Shown one piece after another: positions 11,067 through 26,258 of a stretch of 64,000 nucleotides of DNA; positions within the stretch are counted from its first letter, which is position 1; the number at the start of each line of letters is the position of its first letter. The stretch is from Hydractinia symbiolongicarpus (lineage: Eukaryota > Cnidaria > Hydrozoa > Anthoathecata > Hydractiniidae). The translations under genes and the position numbers were made by a program. The notes beneath the pieces were generated by a model. The model was given only the letters and a program-made list of their open reading frames with translations, ran no database searches and had not been told where the DNA came from. The stretch spans positions 5,456,001 to 5,520,000 of the forward strand of contig NC_079887.1 in the NCBI RefSeq assembly GCF_029227915.1. Reading direction: 5' to 3'.

Positions 11067-14000
11067 CCAGAAAAATATCGCTAAATACATGTTGGTACGA
11101 GCATGTGACCCAACCGTTGTAACTCAAACGAACTGACACCGTTAGAAAGTCAATAAAATGTACTTTTTGAAACTGTCGCTAATTCTTCAGCGCGCAATAA
11201 CGGCTAGGATTGGTCCCACAGTAAAACCTGGCTTATTAATCTAAATTTTTAAGCGAAGCGATACCACAGCGTCCAGTGTAATCGCTGAGTTCCGGCAATC
11301 AGGTCAAATTAAGAAGAATGTTATTTCATGGAGTCCAATTGTCTCACTTATCCCATTTATAAGGTCATAGTCCAAAGTTAGTTCAATTAAGTCCCACAGT
11401 CAATCGTTTCATTGTTAAAAGCGATGCAACCTAGTAATACCAGAAAAATATCGCTAAATACATGTTGGTACGAGCATGTGACCCAACCGTTGTAACTCAA
11501 ACGAACTGACACCGTTAGAAAGTCAATGAAATGTACCTTTTGAAACTGTCGCTAATTCTTCAGAGCGCAATAACGGCTAGGATTGGTCCCATAGTAAAAA
11601 CTGGCTTATTAATCTAAAGTTTTAAGCGAAGCGCTACCACAGCGTCCAGTGTAATCGCTGAGTTCCGGCATTCAGGTCAAATTAAGAAGAATGTTATTTC
11701 TTGGAGTTCAATTGTCTCCTTTATCACATTTATCATGTCACAGTCCAAAGTTAGTTCAATTAAGTCCCACAGTCAATCGTTTCATTGTTAAAAGCAATGC
11801 AACCTAGTAATATCGGTAAGACATCACTAAATACATGTTGGTACGAATATGTGACGCAACTGTTGTAGTTGAAACGGACTGATACCGTTAGAAAGTCAAA
11901 GAAATGTAGTATTTGAAACTATCTCTATTTCTTCAGCGCGCACTAAGGGCTAGGATTGGTCCCACAGTAAAAATTGACTTATTTATCTAAATTTTTAAAT
12001 GAAGCGCTACCACAGCGCCCAGTGTAATCGCTGAGTTTCGGCAGTCATGTCAAATTAAGAAGAATGTTATTTCTTGGAGTCCAATTGTCTCACTTATCCC
12101 ATTTATAAGGTCATAGTCCAAAGTTAGTTCAATTAAGTCCCACAGTCAATCGTTTCATTGTTAAAAGCGATGCAACCTAGTAATACCAGAAAAATATCGC
12201 TAAATACATGTTGGAACAAATATGTGTCCCAATCGTTGTAACTCAAACGGACTGAAACCCTTAGAAAGTCAATGAAATGTACTTTTTGAAACTGTCTCTA
12301 TTTCTTCAGCGCGATATAACAGCTAGGATTGGTCCCATAGTAAAAACTGGCTTATTAATCTAAAGTTTTAAGCGAAGCGCTACCACAGCGTCCAGTGTAA
12401 TCGCTGAGTTCCGGCATTCAGGTCAAATTAAGAAGAATGTTATTTCTTGGAGTTCAATTGTTTCCTTTATCATATTTATCATGTCACAGTCCAAAGTTAG
12501 TTCAATTAAGTCCCACAGTCAATCGTTTCATTGTTAAAAGCGATGCAACCTAGTAATATCGGTAAGACATCACTAAATACATGTTGGTACGAATATGTGA
12601 CGCAACTGTTGTAGTTGAAACGGACTGATACCGTTAGAAAGTCAAAGAAATGTAGTATTTGAAACTATCTCTATTTCTTCAGCGCGCACTAAGGGCTAGG
12701 ATTGGTCCCACAGTAAAAATTGACTTATTTATCTAAATTTTTAAATGAAGCGCTACCACAGCGCCCAGTGTAATCGCTGAGTTCCGGCAGTCATGTCAAA
12801 TTAAGAAGAATGTTATTTCTTGGAATCCAATTGTCACACTTATAACATTTATAAGGTCACAGTCCAAAATCAGTTCAATTAAGTCCCACAGTCAATCGTT
12901 TCATTGTTAAAAGCGATGCAACCTAGTAATATCAAAAAAATATCGCTAATACATGTTGGAACAAATATGTGTCCCAATCGTTGTAACTCAAACGGACTGA
13001 AACCCTTAGAAAGTCAATGAAATGTACTTTTTGAAACTGTCTCTATTTCTTCAGCGCGCGATAACAGCTACGATTGGTCCCACACCACATAATTACTTAT
13101 TTGTCTACATTTTTTAATAAAGCGCTACCCCAGCGCCCAGTGTAATCGCTGAGTTCCGGCAATCAGGTCAAGTTCAGAAGAATGTTATTTCATGGAGTCC
13201 AATTGTCTCACTTATCCCATTTATAAGGTCATAGTCCAAAGTTAGTTCAATTAAGTCCCACAGTCAATCGTTTCATTGTTAAAAGCGATGCAACCTAGTA
13301 ATACCAGAAAAATATCGCTAAATACATGTTGGTACGAGCATGTGACCCAACCGTTGTAACTCAAACGAACTGACACCGTTAGAAAGTCAATGAAATGTAC
13401 CTTTTGAAACTGTCGCTAATTCTTCAGAGCGCAATAACGGCTAGGATTGGTCCCATAGTAAAAACTGGCTTATTAATCTAAAGTTTTAAGCGAAGCGCTA
13501 CCACAGCGTCCAGTGTAATCGCTGAGTTCCGGCATTCAGGTCAAATTAAGAAGAATGTTATTTCTTGGAGTTCAATTGTCTCCTTTATCACATTTATCAT
13601 GTCACAGTCCAAAGTTAGTTCAATTAAGTCCCACAGTCAATCGTTTCATTGTTAAAAGCAATGCAACCTAGTAATATCGGTAAGACATCACTAAATACAT
13701 GTTGGTACGAATATGTGACGCAACTGTTGTAGTTGAAACGGACTGATACCGTTAGAAAGTCAAAGAAATGTAGTATTTGAAACTATCTCTATTTCTTCAG
13801 CGCGCACTAAGGGCTAGGATTGGTCCCACAGTAAAAATTGACTTATTTATCTAAATTTTTAAATGAAGCGCTACCACAGCGCCCAGTGTAATCGCTGAGT
13901 TTCGGCAGTCATGTCAAATTAAGAAGAATGTTATTTCTTGGAATCCAATTGTCACACTTATAACATTTATAAGGTCACAGTCCAAAATCAGTTCAATTAA

Positions 14001-17000
14001 GTCCCACAGTCAATCGTTTCATTGTTAAAAGCGATGTAACCTAGTAATATCAGAAAAATATCGCTAAATACATGTTGGAACAAATATGTGTCCCAATCGT
14101 TGTAACTCAAACGGACTGACACCCTTAGAAAGTCAATGAAATGTACTTTTTGAAACTGTCTCTATTTCTTCAGCGCGCGATAACAGCTAGGATTGGTCCC
14201 ACAGTAAGAAATGACTTATTTATCTAAATTTTTAAATGAAGCGCTACCACAGCGCCCAGTGTAATCGCTGAATTTCGGCAATCACGTCAAATTAAGAAGA
14301 ATGTTTTTTCTTGGAGTCCAATTGTCTCATTTATCACATTTATCAGGTCACAGTCCAAAGTTAGTACAATTAAGTTCCACAGTCAATCGTTTCATTGTTA
14401 AAAGCGATGCAACCTAGTAATATCAGAAAAATATCGCTAAAAACATGTTGGTACGAATATGTGACCCAATCGTTGTAACTCAAACGGGCTGACACCCTGG
14501 GAAAGTCAATGAAATGTAGTTTTTGAAACTGTCGCTAATTCTGCAGCGCGTGATAACGGCTAGGATTGGTCCCACAGTAAAAAATGATTTGTTAATCTAA
14601 ATTTTTAAATGAAGTGCTACCATAGCGCCCAGTGTAATCGCTGAGTTCCGGCAATCACGTCAAATTAAGAAGAATGTTATTTCTTGGAGTCCAATTGTCT
14701 CATTTATCACATTTATCAGGTCACAGCCCAAAATCAGTTCAATTAAGTCCCACAGTCAATCGTTTCATTGTTAAAAGCGATGCAACCTAATAGTATGAGA
14801 GAAAAATGGCTAAATACATGTTGGTACGAGTATGTGACGCAACCGTTGTAACTGAAGCGAATTGATACCGTTAGAAAGTCAATGAAATGTAATTTTTGAG
14901 ACTGGCTCTATTTCTTCTGCGCGTCCTAACGGCTACGATTGGTCCCACAGCACAAAATGACTTATTTGTCTACATTTTTGAATAAGGCGCTACCCCGGCA
15001 ACCAGTGTAATCGTTGAGTTCCGGCAATCATGTCAAATTAAGAAGAATGTTTATTTCTTGGAGTCCAATTGTCTCACTTATCACATTTTTAAGATCATAG
15101 TCCAAAATCAATTAAGTCCCACAGTCAATCGTTTCATTGTTAAAAGCGATGCAACCTGGTAATACCAGAAAAATATCGCTAAATACATGTTGGTACGAGC
15201 ATGTGACCCAACCGTTGTAGCTCAAACGAACTGACACCGTTAGAAAGTCAATGAAATGTACTTTTTGAAACTGTCGCTAATTCTTCAGCGCGCGATAACG
15301 GCTAGGATTGGTCCCACAGTAAAAACTGGCTTATTAATCTAAATTTTTAAGTGAAGCGCTACCACAGCGTCCAGTATAATCGCTAAGTTCCGGCATTCAG
15401 GTCAAATTAAGAAGAATGTTATTTCTTGGAGTTCAATTGTTTCTTTATCACAATTATCAGGTCACAGTCCAAAGTTATTTCAATTAAGTCTCACAGTCAA
15501 TCGTTTCATTGTTAAAAGCGATGCAACCTAGTAATATCGGTAAGACATCACTAAATACATGTTGGTACGAATATGTGACGCAACTGTTGTAGTTGAAACG
15601 GACTGATACCGTTAGAAAGTCAAAGAAATGTAGTATTTGAAACTATCTCTATTTCTTCAGCGCGCGATAACGGCTAGGATTGGTCCCATAGTAAAAACTG
15701 GCTTATTAATCTAAAGTTTTAGGCGAAGCGCTACCACAGCGTCGAGTGTAATCGCTGAGTTTCGGCAGTCATGTCAAATTAAGAAGAATGTTATTTCTTG
15801 GAATCCAATTGTCACACTTATAACATTTATAAGGTCACAGTCCAAAACCAGTTCAATTAAGTCCCACAGTCAATCGTTTCATTGTTAAAAGCGATGCAAC
15901 CTAGTAATATCAAAAAAATATCGCTAAATACATGTTGGAACAAATATGTGTCCCAATCGTTGTAACTCAAACGGACTGACACCCTTAGAAAGTCAATAAA
16001 ATGTACTTTTTGAAACTGTCTCTATTTCTTCAGCGCGCGATAACAGCTAGGATTGGTCCCACAGTAAGAAATGACTTATTTATCTAAATTTTTAAATGAA
16101 GCGCTACCACAGCGCCCAGTGTAATCGCTGAATTTCGGCAATCACGTCAAATTAAGAAGAATGTTTTTTCTTGGAGTCCAATTGTCTCATTTATCACATT
16201 TATCAGGTCACAGTCCAAAGTTAGTACAATTAAGTTCCACAGTCAATCGTTTCATTGTTAAAAGCGATGCAACCTAGTAATATCAGAAAAATATCGCTAA
16301 AAACATGTTGGTACGAATATGTGACCCAATCGTTGTACCTCAAACGAGCTGACACCCTGGGAAAGTCAATGAAATGTAGTTTTTGAAACTGTCGCTAATT
16401 CTGCAGCGCGTGATAACGGCTAGGATTGGTCCCACAGTAAAAAATGATTTGTTAATCTAAATTTTTAAATGAAGTGCTACCATAGCGCCCAGTGTAATCG
16501 CTGAGTTCCGGCAATCACGTCAAATTAAGAAGAATGTTATTTCTTGGAGTCCAATCGTCTCACTTATCACATTTATAAGGTCACAGTCCAAAATCAGTTC
16601 AATTAAGTCCCACAGTCAATCGTTTCATTGTTAAAAGCGATGCAACCTAGTAATATCAGAAAAATATCGCTAAATACATGTTGGAACAAATATGTGTCCC
16701 AATCGTTGTAACTCAAACGGACTGACACCCTTAGAAAGTCAATGAAATGTACTTTTTGAAACTGTCTCTATTTCTTCAGCGCGCGATAACAGCTAGGATT
16801 GGTCCCACAGTAAAAAATGATTTGTTAATCTAAATTTTTAAATGAAGTGCTACCATAGCGCCCAGTGTAATCGCTGAGTTCCGGCAATCACGTCAAATTA
16901 AGAAGAATGTTTTTTCTTGGAGTCCAATTGTCTCATTTATCACATTTATCAGGTCACAGCCCAAAATCAGTTCAATTAAGTCCCACAGTCAATCGTTTCA

Positions 17001-17320
17001 TTGTTAAAAGCGATGCAACCTAATAGTATGAGAGAAAAATCGCTAAGTACATGTTGGTACGAGTATGTGACCCAACCGTTGTAACTGAAGCGAATTGATA
17101 CCGTTAGAAAGTCAATGAAATGTACTTTTTGAAACTGTCGCTAATTCTTCAGCGCGCGATAACGGCTAGGATTTGTCCCACAGTAAAAACTGGCTTATTA
17201 ATCTAAATTTTTAAGTGAAGCGCTACCACAGCGTCCAGTGTAATCGCTGAGTTCCGGCATTCAGGTCAAATTAAGAAGAATGTTATTTCTTGGAGTTCAA
17301 TTGTTTCTTTATCACATTTA
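11067..17320. repeat. Satellite B mosaic block
   Basis: Monomers of the same types as 6.5-11 kb, re-ordered. A two-monomer piece starting near 11334 (marker CTTATCCCATTTATAAGG) recurs at 12080 (746 bp) and 13198 (1118 bp from there). The 11330-12078 stretch matches 13194-13942. A 5-bp deletion between TCA direct repeats lies at about 15108 (CAAAATCAATTAAG instead of CAAAATCAGTTCAATTAAG). No dominant HOR length is visible, and no gene is present. Confidence 0.7.
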
Positions 17321-19557
17321 TCAGGTCACAGTCCAAAGTTATTTCAATTAAGTCTCACAGTCAATCGTTTCATTGTTAAAAGCGATGTAACCTAGTAATA
17401 TCGGTAAGACATCACTAAATACATGTTGGTACGAATATGTGACGCAACTGTTGTAGTTGAAACGGACTGATACCGTTAGAAAGTCAAAGAAATGTAGTAT
17501 TTGAAACTATCTCTATTTCTTCAGCGCGCACTAAGGGCTAGGATTGGTCCCTCAGTAAAAATTGACTTATTTATCTAAATTTTTAAATGAAGTGCTACCA
17601 CAGCGCCCAGTGTAATCGCTGAGTTTCGGCAGTCATGTCAAATTAAGAAGAATGTTATTTCTTGGAATCCAATTGTCACACTTATAACATTTATAAGGTC
17701 ACAGTCCAAAATCAGTTCAATTAAGTCCCACAGTCAATCGTTTCATTGTTAAAAGCGATGCAACCTAGTAATATCAGAAAAATATCGCTAAATACATGTT
17801 GGAACAAATATGTGTCCCAATCGTTGTAACTCAAACGGACTGACACCCTTAGAAAGTCAATGAAATGTACTTTTTGAAACTGTCTCTATTTCTTCAGCGC
17901 GCGATAACAGCTAGGATTGGTCCCACAGTAAAAAATGATTTGTTAATCTAAATTTTTAAATGACGTGCTACCATAGCGCTCAGTGTAATCGCTGAGTTCC
18001 GGCAATCACGTCAAATTAAGAAGAATGTTTTTTCTTGGAGTCCAATTGTCTCATTTATCACATTTATCAGGTCACAGCCCAAAATCAGTTCAATTAAGTC
18101 CCACAGTCAATCGTTTCATTGTTAAAAGCGATGCAACCTAATAGTATGAGAGAAAAATCGCTAAATACATGTTGGTACGAGTATGTGACGCAACCGTTGT
18201 AACTGAAGCGAATTGATACCGTTAGAAAGTCAATGAAATGTAATTTTTGAGACTGGCTCTATTTCTTCTGCGCGTCCTAACGGCTACGATTGGTCCCACA
18301 GCACAAAATGACTTATTTGTCTACATTTTTGAATAAGGCGCTAACCCGGCACCCAGTGTAATCGTTGAGTTCCGGCAATCATGTCAAATTAAGAAGAATG
18401 TTTATTTCTTGGAGTCCAATTGTCTCACTTATCACATTTTTAAGATCATAGTCCAAAATCAGTTCAATTAAGTCCCACAGTCAATCGTTTCATTGTTAAA
18501 AGCGATGCAACTTAGTAATACCAGAAAAATATCGCTAAATACATGTTGGTACGAGCATGTGACCCAACCGTTGTAGCTCAAACGAACTGACACCGTTAGA
18601 AAGTCAATGAAATGTACTTTTTGAAACTGTCGCTATTCTTCAGCGTGCGATAACGGCTAGGATTTGTCCCACAGTAAAAACTGGCTTATTAATCTAAATT
18701 TTTAAGTGAAGCGCTACCACAGCGTCCAGTGTAATCGCTGAGTTCCGGCATTCAGGTCAAATTAAGAAGAATGTTATTTCTTGGAGTTCAATTGTTTCTT
18801 TATCACATTTATCAGGTCACAGTCCAAAGTTATTTCAATTAAGTCTCACAGTCAATCGTTTCATTGTTAAAAGCGATGCAACCTAGTAATATCGGTAAGA
18901 CATCACTAAATACATGTTGGTACGAATATGTGACGCAACTGTTGTAGTTGAAACGGACTGATACCGTTAGAAAGTCAAAGAAATGTAGTATTTGAAACTA
19001 TCTCTATTTCTTCAGCGCGCACTAAGGGCTAGGATTGGTCCCACAGTAAAAATTGACTTATTTATCTAAATTTTTAAATGAAGCGCTACCACAGCGCCCA
19101 GTGTAATCGCTGAGTTTCGACAGTCATGTCAAATTAAGAAGAATGTTATTTCTTGGAATCCAATTGTCACACTTATAACATTTATAAGGTCACAGTCCAA
19201 AATCAGTTCAATTAAGTCCCACAGTCAATCGTTTCATTGTTAAAAGCGATGCAACCTAGTAATATCAGAAAAATATCGCTAAATACATGTTGGAACAAAT
19301 ATGTGTCCCAATCGTTGTAACTCAAACGGACTGACACCCTTAGAAAGTCAATGAAATGTACTTTTTGAAACTGTCTCTATTTCTTCAGCGCGCGATAACA
19401 GCTAGGATTGGTCCCTCAGTAAGAAATGACTTATTTATCTAAATTTTTAAATGAAGCGCTACCACAGCGCCCAGTGTAATCGCTGATTTTCGGCAATCAC
19501 GTCAAATTAAGAAGAATGTTTTTTCTTGGAGTCCAATTGTCTCATTTATTGCATTAA
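17321..19557. repeat. Satellite B six-monomer HOR, copy 1 (2237 bp)
   Basis: Positions 17321-19580 align with 19558-21817 at a constant displacement of 2237 bp. Shared rare variants are TTATTTCAATTAAGTCTC with GCGATGTAACC, GGTCCCTCAGTAAAAATTG, GGCGCTAACCCGGC and GACGTGCTACCATAGCGCTC. Differences are few by eye, so this is a recent tandem duplication. Confidence 0.85.
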
Positions 19558-21817
19558 TCAGGTCACAGTCCAAAGTTATTTCAATTAAGTCTCACAGTCA
19601 ATCGTTTCATTGTTAAAAGCGATGTAACCTAGTAATATCGGTAAGACATCACTAAATACATGTTGGTACGAATATGTGACGCAACTGTTGTAGTTGAAAC
19701 GGACTGATACCGTTAGAAAGTCAAAGAAATGTAGTATTTGAAACTATCTCTATTTCTTCAGCGCGCACTAAGGGCTAGGATTGGTCCCTCAGTAAAAATT
19801 GACTTATTTATCTAAATTTTTAAATGAAGTGCTACCACAGCGCCCAGTGTAATCGCTGAGTTTCGGCAGTCATGTCAAATTAAGAAGAATGTTATTTCTT
19901 GGAATCCAATTGTCACACTTATAACATTTATAAGGTCACAGTCCAAAATCAGTTCAATTAAGTCCCACAGTCAATCGTTTCATTGTTAAAAGCGATGCAA
20001 CCTAGTAATATCAGAAAAATATCGCTAAATACATGTTGGAACAAATATGTGTCCCAATCGTTGTAACTCAAACGGACTGACACCCTTAGAAAGTCAATGA
20101 AATGTACTTTTTGAAACTGTCTCTATTTCTTCAGCGCGCGATAACAGCTAGGATTGGTCCCACAGTAAAAAATGATTTGTTAATCTAAATTTTTAAATGA
20201 CGTGCTACCATAGCGCTCAGTGTAATCGCTGAGTTCCGGCAATCACGTCAAATTAAGAAGAATGTTTTTTCTTGGAGTCCAATTGTCTCATTTATCACAT
20301 TTATCAGGTCACAGCCCAAAATCAGTTCAATTAAGTCCCACAGTCAATCGTTTCATTGTTAAAAGCGATGCAACCTAATAGTATGAGAGAAAAATCGCTA
20401 AATACATGTTGGTACGAGTATGTGACGCAACCGTTGTAACTGAAGCGAATTGATACCGTTAGAAAGTCAATGAAATGTAATTTTTGAGACTGGCTCTATT
20501 TCTTCTGCGCGTCCTAACGGCTACGATTGGTCCCACAGCACAAAATGACTTATTTGTCTACATTTTTGAATAAGGCGCTAACCCGGCACCCAGTGTAATC
20601 GTTGAGTTCCGGCAATCATGTCAAATTAAGAAGAATGTTTATTTCTTGGAGTCCAATTGTCTCACTTATCACATTTTTAAGATCATAGTCCAAAATCAGT
20701 TCAATTAAGTCCCACAGTCAATCGTTTCATTGTTAAAAGCGATGCAACTTAGTAATACCAGAAAAATATCGCTAAATACATGTTGGTACGAGCATGTGAC
20801 CCAACCGTTGTAGCTCAAACGAACTGACACCGTTAGAAAGTCAATGAAATGTACTTTTTGAAACTGTCCCTATTCTTCAGCGTGCGATAACGGCTAGGAT
20901 TTGTCCCACAGTAAAAACTGGCTTATTAATCTAAATTTTTAAGTGAAGCGCTACCACAGCGTCCAGTGTAATCGCTGAGTTCCGGCATTCAGGTCAAATT
21001 AAGAAGAATGTTATTTCTTGGAGTTCAATTGTTTCTTTATCACATTTATCAGGTCACAGTCCAAAGTTATTTCAATTAAGTCTCACAGTCAATCGTTTCA
21101 TTGTTAAAAGCGATGCAACCTAGTAATATCGGTAAGACATCACTAAATACATGTTGGTACGAATATGTGACGCAACTGTTGTAGTTGAAACGGACTGATA
21201 CCGTTAGAAAGTCAAAGAAATGTAGTATTTGAAACTATCTCTATTTCTTCAGCGCGCACTAAGGGCTAGGATTGGTCCCACAGTAAAAATTGACTTATTT
21301 ATCTAAATTTTTAAATGAAGCGCTACCACAGCGCCCAGTGTAATCGCTGAGTTTCGACAGTCATGTCAAATTAAGAAGAATGTTATTTCTTGGAATCCAA
21401 TTGTCACACTTATAACATTTATAAGGTCACAGTCCAAAATCAGTTCAATTAAGTCCCACAGTCAATCGTTTCATTGTTAAAAGCGATGCAACCTAGTAAT
21501 ATCAGAAAAATATCGCTAAATACATGTTGGAACAAATATGTGTCCCAATCGTTGTAACTCAAACGGACTGACACCCTTAGAAAGTCAATGAAATGTACTT
21601 TTTGAAACTGTCTCTATTTCTTCAGCGCGCGATAACAGCTAGGATTGGTCCCTCAGTAAGAAATGACTTATTTATCTAAATTTTTAAATGAAGCGCTACC
21701 ACAGCGCCCAGTGTAATCGCTGATTTTCGGCAATCACGTCAAATTAAGAAGAATGTTTTTTCTTGGAGTCCAATTGTCTCATTTATTGCATTAATCAGGT
21801 CACAGTCCAAAGTTATT
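19558..21817. repeat. Satellite B six-monomer HOR, copy 2
   Basis: Second copy of the 2237-bp unit, running 23 bp into a third before the match is lost at 21818 (TTATTACAATCAAG instead of TTATTTCAATTAAG). The rare pair ATTTATTGCATTAATCAGG occurs at the end of both copies (about 19545 and 21782), confirming the register. Confidence 0.85.
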
Positions 21818-21923
21818 ACAATCAAGTTCCACAGTCAATCGTTTCATTGTTAAAAGCGATGAAACCTAGTAATATCAGAAAAATATCGCTAAAAACATGT
21901 TGGTACGAATATGTGACCCAATC

Positions 21924-24900
21924 GTTGTAACTCAAACGGGCTGACACCCTGGGAAAGTCAATGAAATGTAGTTTTTGCAACTGTCGCTAATTCTGCAGCG
22001 CGTGATAACGGCTAGGATTGGTCCCACAGTAAAAAATGATTTGTTAATCTAAATTTTTAAATGAAGTGCTACCATAGCGCCCAGTGTAATCGCTGAGTTC
22101 CGGCAATCACGTCAAATTAAGAAGAATGTTATTTCTTGGAGTCCAATTGTCTCATTTATCACATTTATCAGGTCACAGCCCAAAATCAGTTAAATTAAGT
22201 CCCGCAGTCAATCGTTTCATTGTTAAAAGCGATGCAACTTAATAGTATAAGAGAAAAATCGCTAAATACATGTTGGTACGAGTATGTGACGCAACCGTTG
22301 TAACTGAAGCGAATTGATACCGTTAGAAAGTCAATGAAATGTACTTTTTGAGACTGGCTCTATTTCTTCTGCGCGTCCTAACGGCTACGATTGGTCCCAC
22401 AGCACAAAATGACTTATTTGTCTACATTTTTGAATAAGGCGCTACCCCGGCACCCAGTGTAATCGTTGAGTTCCGGCAATCATGTCAAATTAAGAAGAAT
22501 GTTTATTTCTTGCAGTCCAATTGTCTCACTTATCACATTTTTAAGATCATAGTCCAAAATCAGTTCAATTAAGTCCCACAGTCAATCGTTTCATTGTTAA
22601 AAGCGATGCCACCTAGTAATACCAGAAAAATATCGCTAAATACATGTTGGTACGAGCATGTGACCCAACCGTTGTAGCTCAAACGAACTGACACCCTTAG
22701 AAAGTCAATGAAATGTACTTTTTGAAACTGTCGCTAATTCTTCAGCGCGCGATAACGGCTAGGATTGGTCCCACAGTAAAAACTGGCTTATTAATCTAAA
22801 TTTTTAAGTGAAGCGCTACCACAGCGTCCAGTGTAATCGCTGAGTTCCGGCATTCAGGTCAAATTAAGAAGAATGTTATTTCTTGGAGTTCAATTGTTTC
22901 TTTATCACATTTATCAGGTCACAGTCCAAAGTTAGTTCAATTAAGTCTCACAGTCAATCGTTTCATTGTTAAAAGCGATGCAACCTAGTAATATCGGTAA
23001 GACATCACTAAATACATGTTGGTACGAATATGTGACGCAACTGTTGTAGTTGAAACGGACTGATACCGTTAGAAAGTCAATGAAATGTAGTATTTGAAAC
23101 TATCTCTATTTCTTCAGCGCGCACTAAGGGCTAGGATTGGTCCCACAGTAAAAATTGACTTATTTATCTAAATATTTAAATGAAGCGCTACCACAGCGCC
23201 CAGTGTAATCGCTGAGTTTCGGCAGTCATGTCAAATTAAGAAGAATGTTATTTCTTGGAATCCAATTGTCACACTTATAACATTTATAAGGTCACAGTCC
23301 AAAATCAGTTCAATTAAGTCCCACAGTCAATCGTTTCATTGTTAAAAGCGATGCAACCTAGTAATATCAAAAAAATATCGCTAAATACATGTTGGTACAA
23401 ATATGTGACCCAATCGTTGTAACTCAAACGGACTGACACCCTTAGAAAGTCAATGAAATGTACTTTTTGAAACTGTCTCTATTTCTTCAGCGCGCGATAA
23501 CAGCTAGGATTGGTCCCACAGTAAGAAATGACTTATTTATCTAAATTTTTAAATGAAGCGCTACCACAGCGCCCAGTGTAATCGCTGATTTTTGGCAATC
23601 ACGTCAAATTAAAAAGAATGTTTTTTCTTGGAGTCCAATTGTCTCATTTATCACATTTATCAGGTCACAGTCCAAAGTTAGTACAATTAAGTTCCACAGT
23701 CAATCGTTTTATTGTTAAAAGCGATGCAACCTAGTAATATCAGAAAAATATCGCTAAATACATGTTGGTACGAATATGTGACCCAATCGTTGTAACTCAA
23801 ACGGGCTGTCACCCTGGGAAAGTCAATGAAATGTAGTTTTTGAAACTGTCGCTAATTCTGCAGCGCGTGATAACGGCTAGGATTGGTCCCACAGTAAAAA
23901 ATGATTTGATAATCTAAATTTTTAAATGAAGTGCTACCATAGCGCCCAGTGTAATCGCTGAGTTCCGGCAATCACGTCAAATTAAGAAGAATGTTATTTC
24001 TTGGAGTCCAATTGTCTCATTTATCACATTTATCAGGTCACAGGCCAAAATCAGTTCAATTAAGTCCCACAGTCAATCGTTTCATTGTTAAAAGCGATGC
24101 AACCTAATAGTATGAGAGAAAAATCGCTAAATACATGTTGGTACGAGTATGTGACGCAACCGTTGTAACTGAAGCGAATTGATACCGTTAGAAAGTCAAT
24201 GAAATGTAATTTTTGAGATTGGCTCTATTTCTTCTGCGCGTCCTAACGGCTAAGATCGGTCCCACAGCACAAAATGACTTATTTGTCTACATTTTTGAAT
24301 AAGGCGCTACCCCAGCGCCCAGTGTAATCGTTGAGTTCCGGCAATCATGTCAAATTAAGAAGAATGTTATTTCTTGAAGTCCAATTGCCTCACTTATCAC
24401 ATTTTTAAGATCATAGTCCAAAATCAGTTCAATTAAGTCCCACAGTCAATCGTTTCACTCTTAAAAGCGATACAACTTAGTAATATCGGAAAAAATCACT
24501 AAATACATGCTGGTACGAATATGTGACCCAACTGTTGAAACTCAAACGGACTGATACCGTTAGAAAGTCAATGAAGTGTAGTATTTGAAACTGTCTCTGC
24601 TTCTTCAGCGTGCGATAACAGCTAGGATTGGTCCCATAGTAAGAAATGACTTATTTATCTAAATTTTTAAATGAAGCGCCACCACAGCGCCCAGTGTAAT
24701 CGCTGTTTTCCGGCAATCACGTCAAATTAAGAAGAATGTTATTTCATGGAGTCCAATTGTCTCACTTACCACATTTATAAGGTCATAGTCCAAAGTTAGT
24801 TCAATTAAGTCCTACAGTCAATCGTTTCATTGTTAAAAGCGATGCAACCTAGTAATATCAGAAAAATATCGCTAAATAGATGTTGGTACGAGCATGTGAC

Positions 24901-26258
24901 CCAACCGTTGCAACTCAAACGAACTGACACCGTTAGAAAGTCAATGAAATGTACTTTTTGAAACTGTCGCTAATTCTTCAGCGTGCGATAACAGCTAGGA
25001 TTGGTCCCATAGTAAGAAATGACTTATTAATCTAAATTTTTAAATGAAGTGCTACCACAGCGCCCAGTGTAATCGCTGAGTTGCGGCAATCATATTAAAT
25101 TAAGAGGAATGTTATTTCTTGGAGTCCAATTGTCTCACTTTCACATTTATAAGGTCACAGCCCAAAATCAGTTCAATTAAGTCCCACAGTCAATCGTTTC
25201 ATTGTTGAAAGCGATGCAACCTAGTAATATCAGAAAAATATTGCTAAATACATGTTGGTACGAATATGTGACCCAATCGTTGTAAATCAAACGGGCTGAC
25301 ACCCTGGGAAAGTCAATGAAATGTAGTTTTTGAAACTGTCGCTAATTCTCCAACGCGTGATAACGGCTAGGATTGGCCCCACAGTAAAAATTGATTTGTT
25401 AATCTAAATTTTTAAATGAAGTGCTACCACAGCGCCCAGTGTAATCGCTGAGTTGCGGCAATCTTGTCAAATTAAGAAGAATGTTATTTCTTGGCGTCCA
25501 ATTGTCTCACTTATAAAATTTATCAGCTCACAGTCCAAAGTTAGTTCAATTAAGTCCCACAGTCAATCGTTTCATTATTAAAAGCGATGCAATCTAGTAA
25601 TATCTGAAAAATATCGCTAAATACATGTTGGTACGAATATGTGACCCAATCGTTGTAACTCAAACGGACTGACACCCCTAGAAAGTCAATGAAATGTACT
25701 TCTTGAAACTGTCTCTATTTCTTCAGCGCGCGATAACAGCTAGGGTTGGTCCCACAGTAGGAAATGACTTATTTATCTAAATTTTTAAATGAAGCGCTAC
25801 CACAGCGCCCAGTGTAATCGCTGATTTCCGGCAATCACGCTAAATTAAGAAGAATGTTTTTTCTTGGAGTCCAATTGTCTCATTTATCACATTTATCAGG
25901 TCACAGTCCAAAGTTAGTTCAATTAATTTCCACAGTCAATCGTTTCATTGTTAAAAGCGATGCAACCTAGTAATATCAGAAAAATATCGCTAAATACATG
26001 GTGGTACGAATTTGTGACCCAATCATTGTAACTCAAACGGACTGACACCCTTGGAAAGTCAATGAAATGTAGTTTTTGAAACTGTCGCTAATTCTTCAGC
26101 GCGTGATAACGGCTAGGATTGGTCCCACAGTAAAAAATTATTTGTTAATCTAAATTTTTAAATGAAGTGCTACCACAGCGCCCAGTGTAATCGCTGAGTT
26201 GCGGCAATCATGTCAAATTAAGAAGAATGTTATTTCTTGGAGTCCAATTGTCTCACTT
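21924..26258. repeat. Satellite B twelve-monomer block, copy 1 (4335 bp)
   Basis: Matches 26398-30732 at a constant 4474-bp displacement with no net indel at any point checked. Shared rare markers include GTTTTTGCAACTGTCG, GAAGTCCAATTGCCTC, AATAGATGTTGG, AATTCTCCAACGCG and CTTGGCGTCCAATTG. Only scattered single-base changes are seen. The match starts after three differences within CCCAATCG/CGCAACTG. It stops at CTCACTTAT against CTCACTTTC. Confidence 0.88.
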
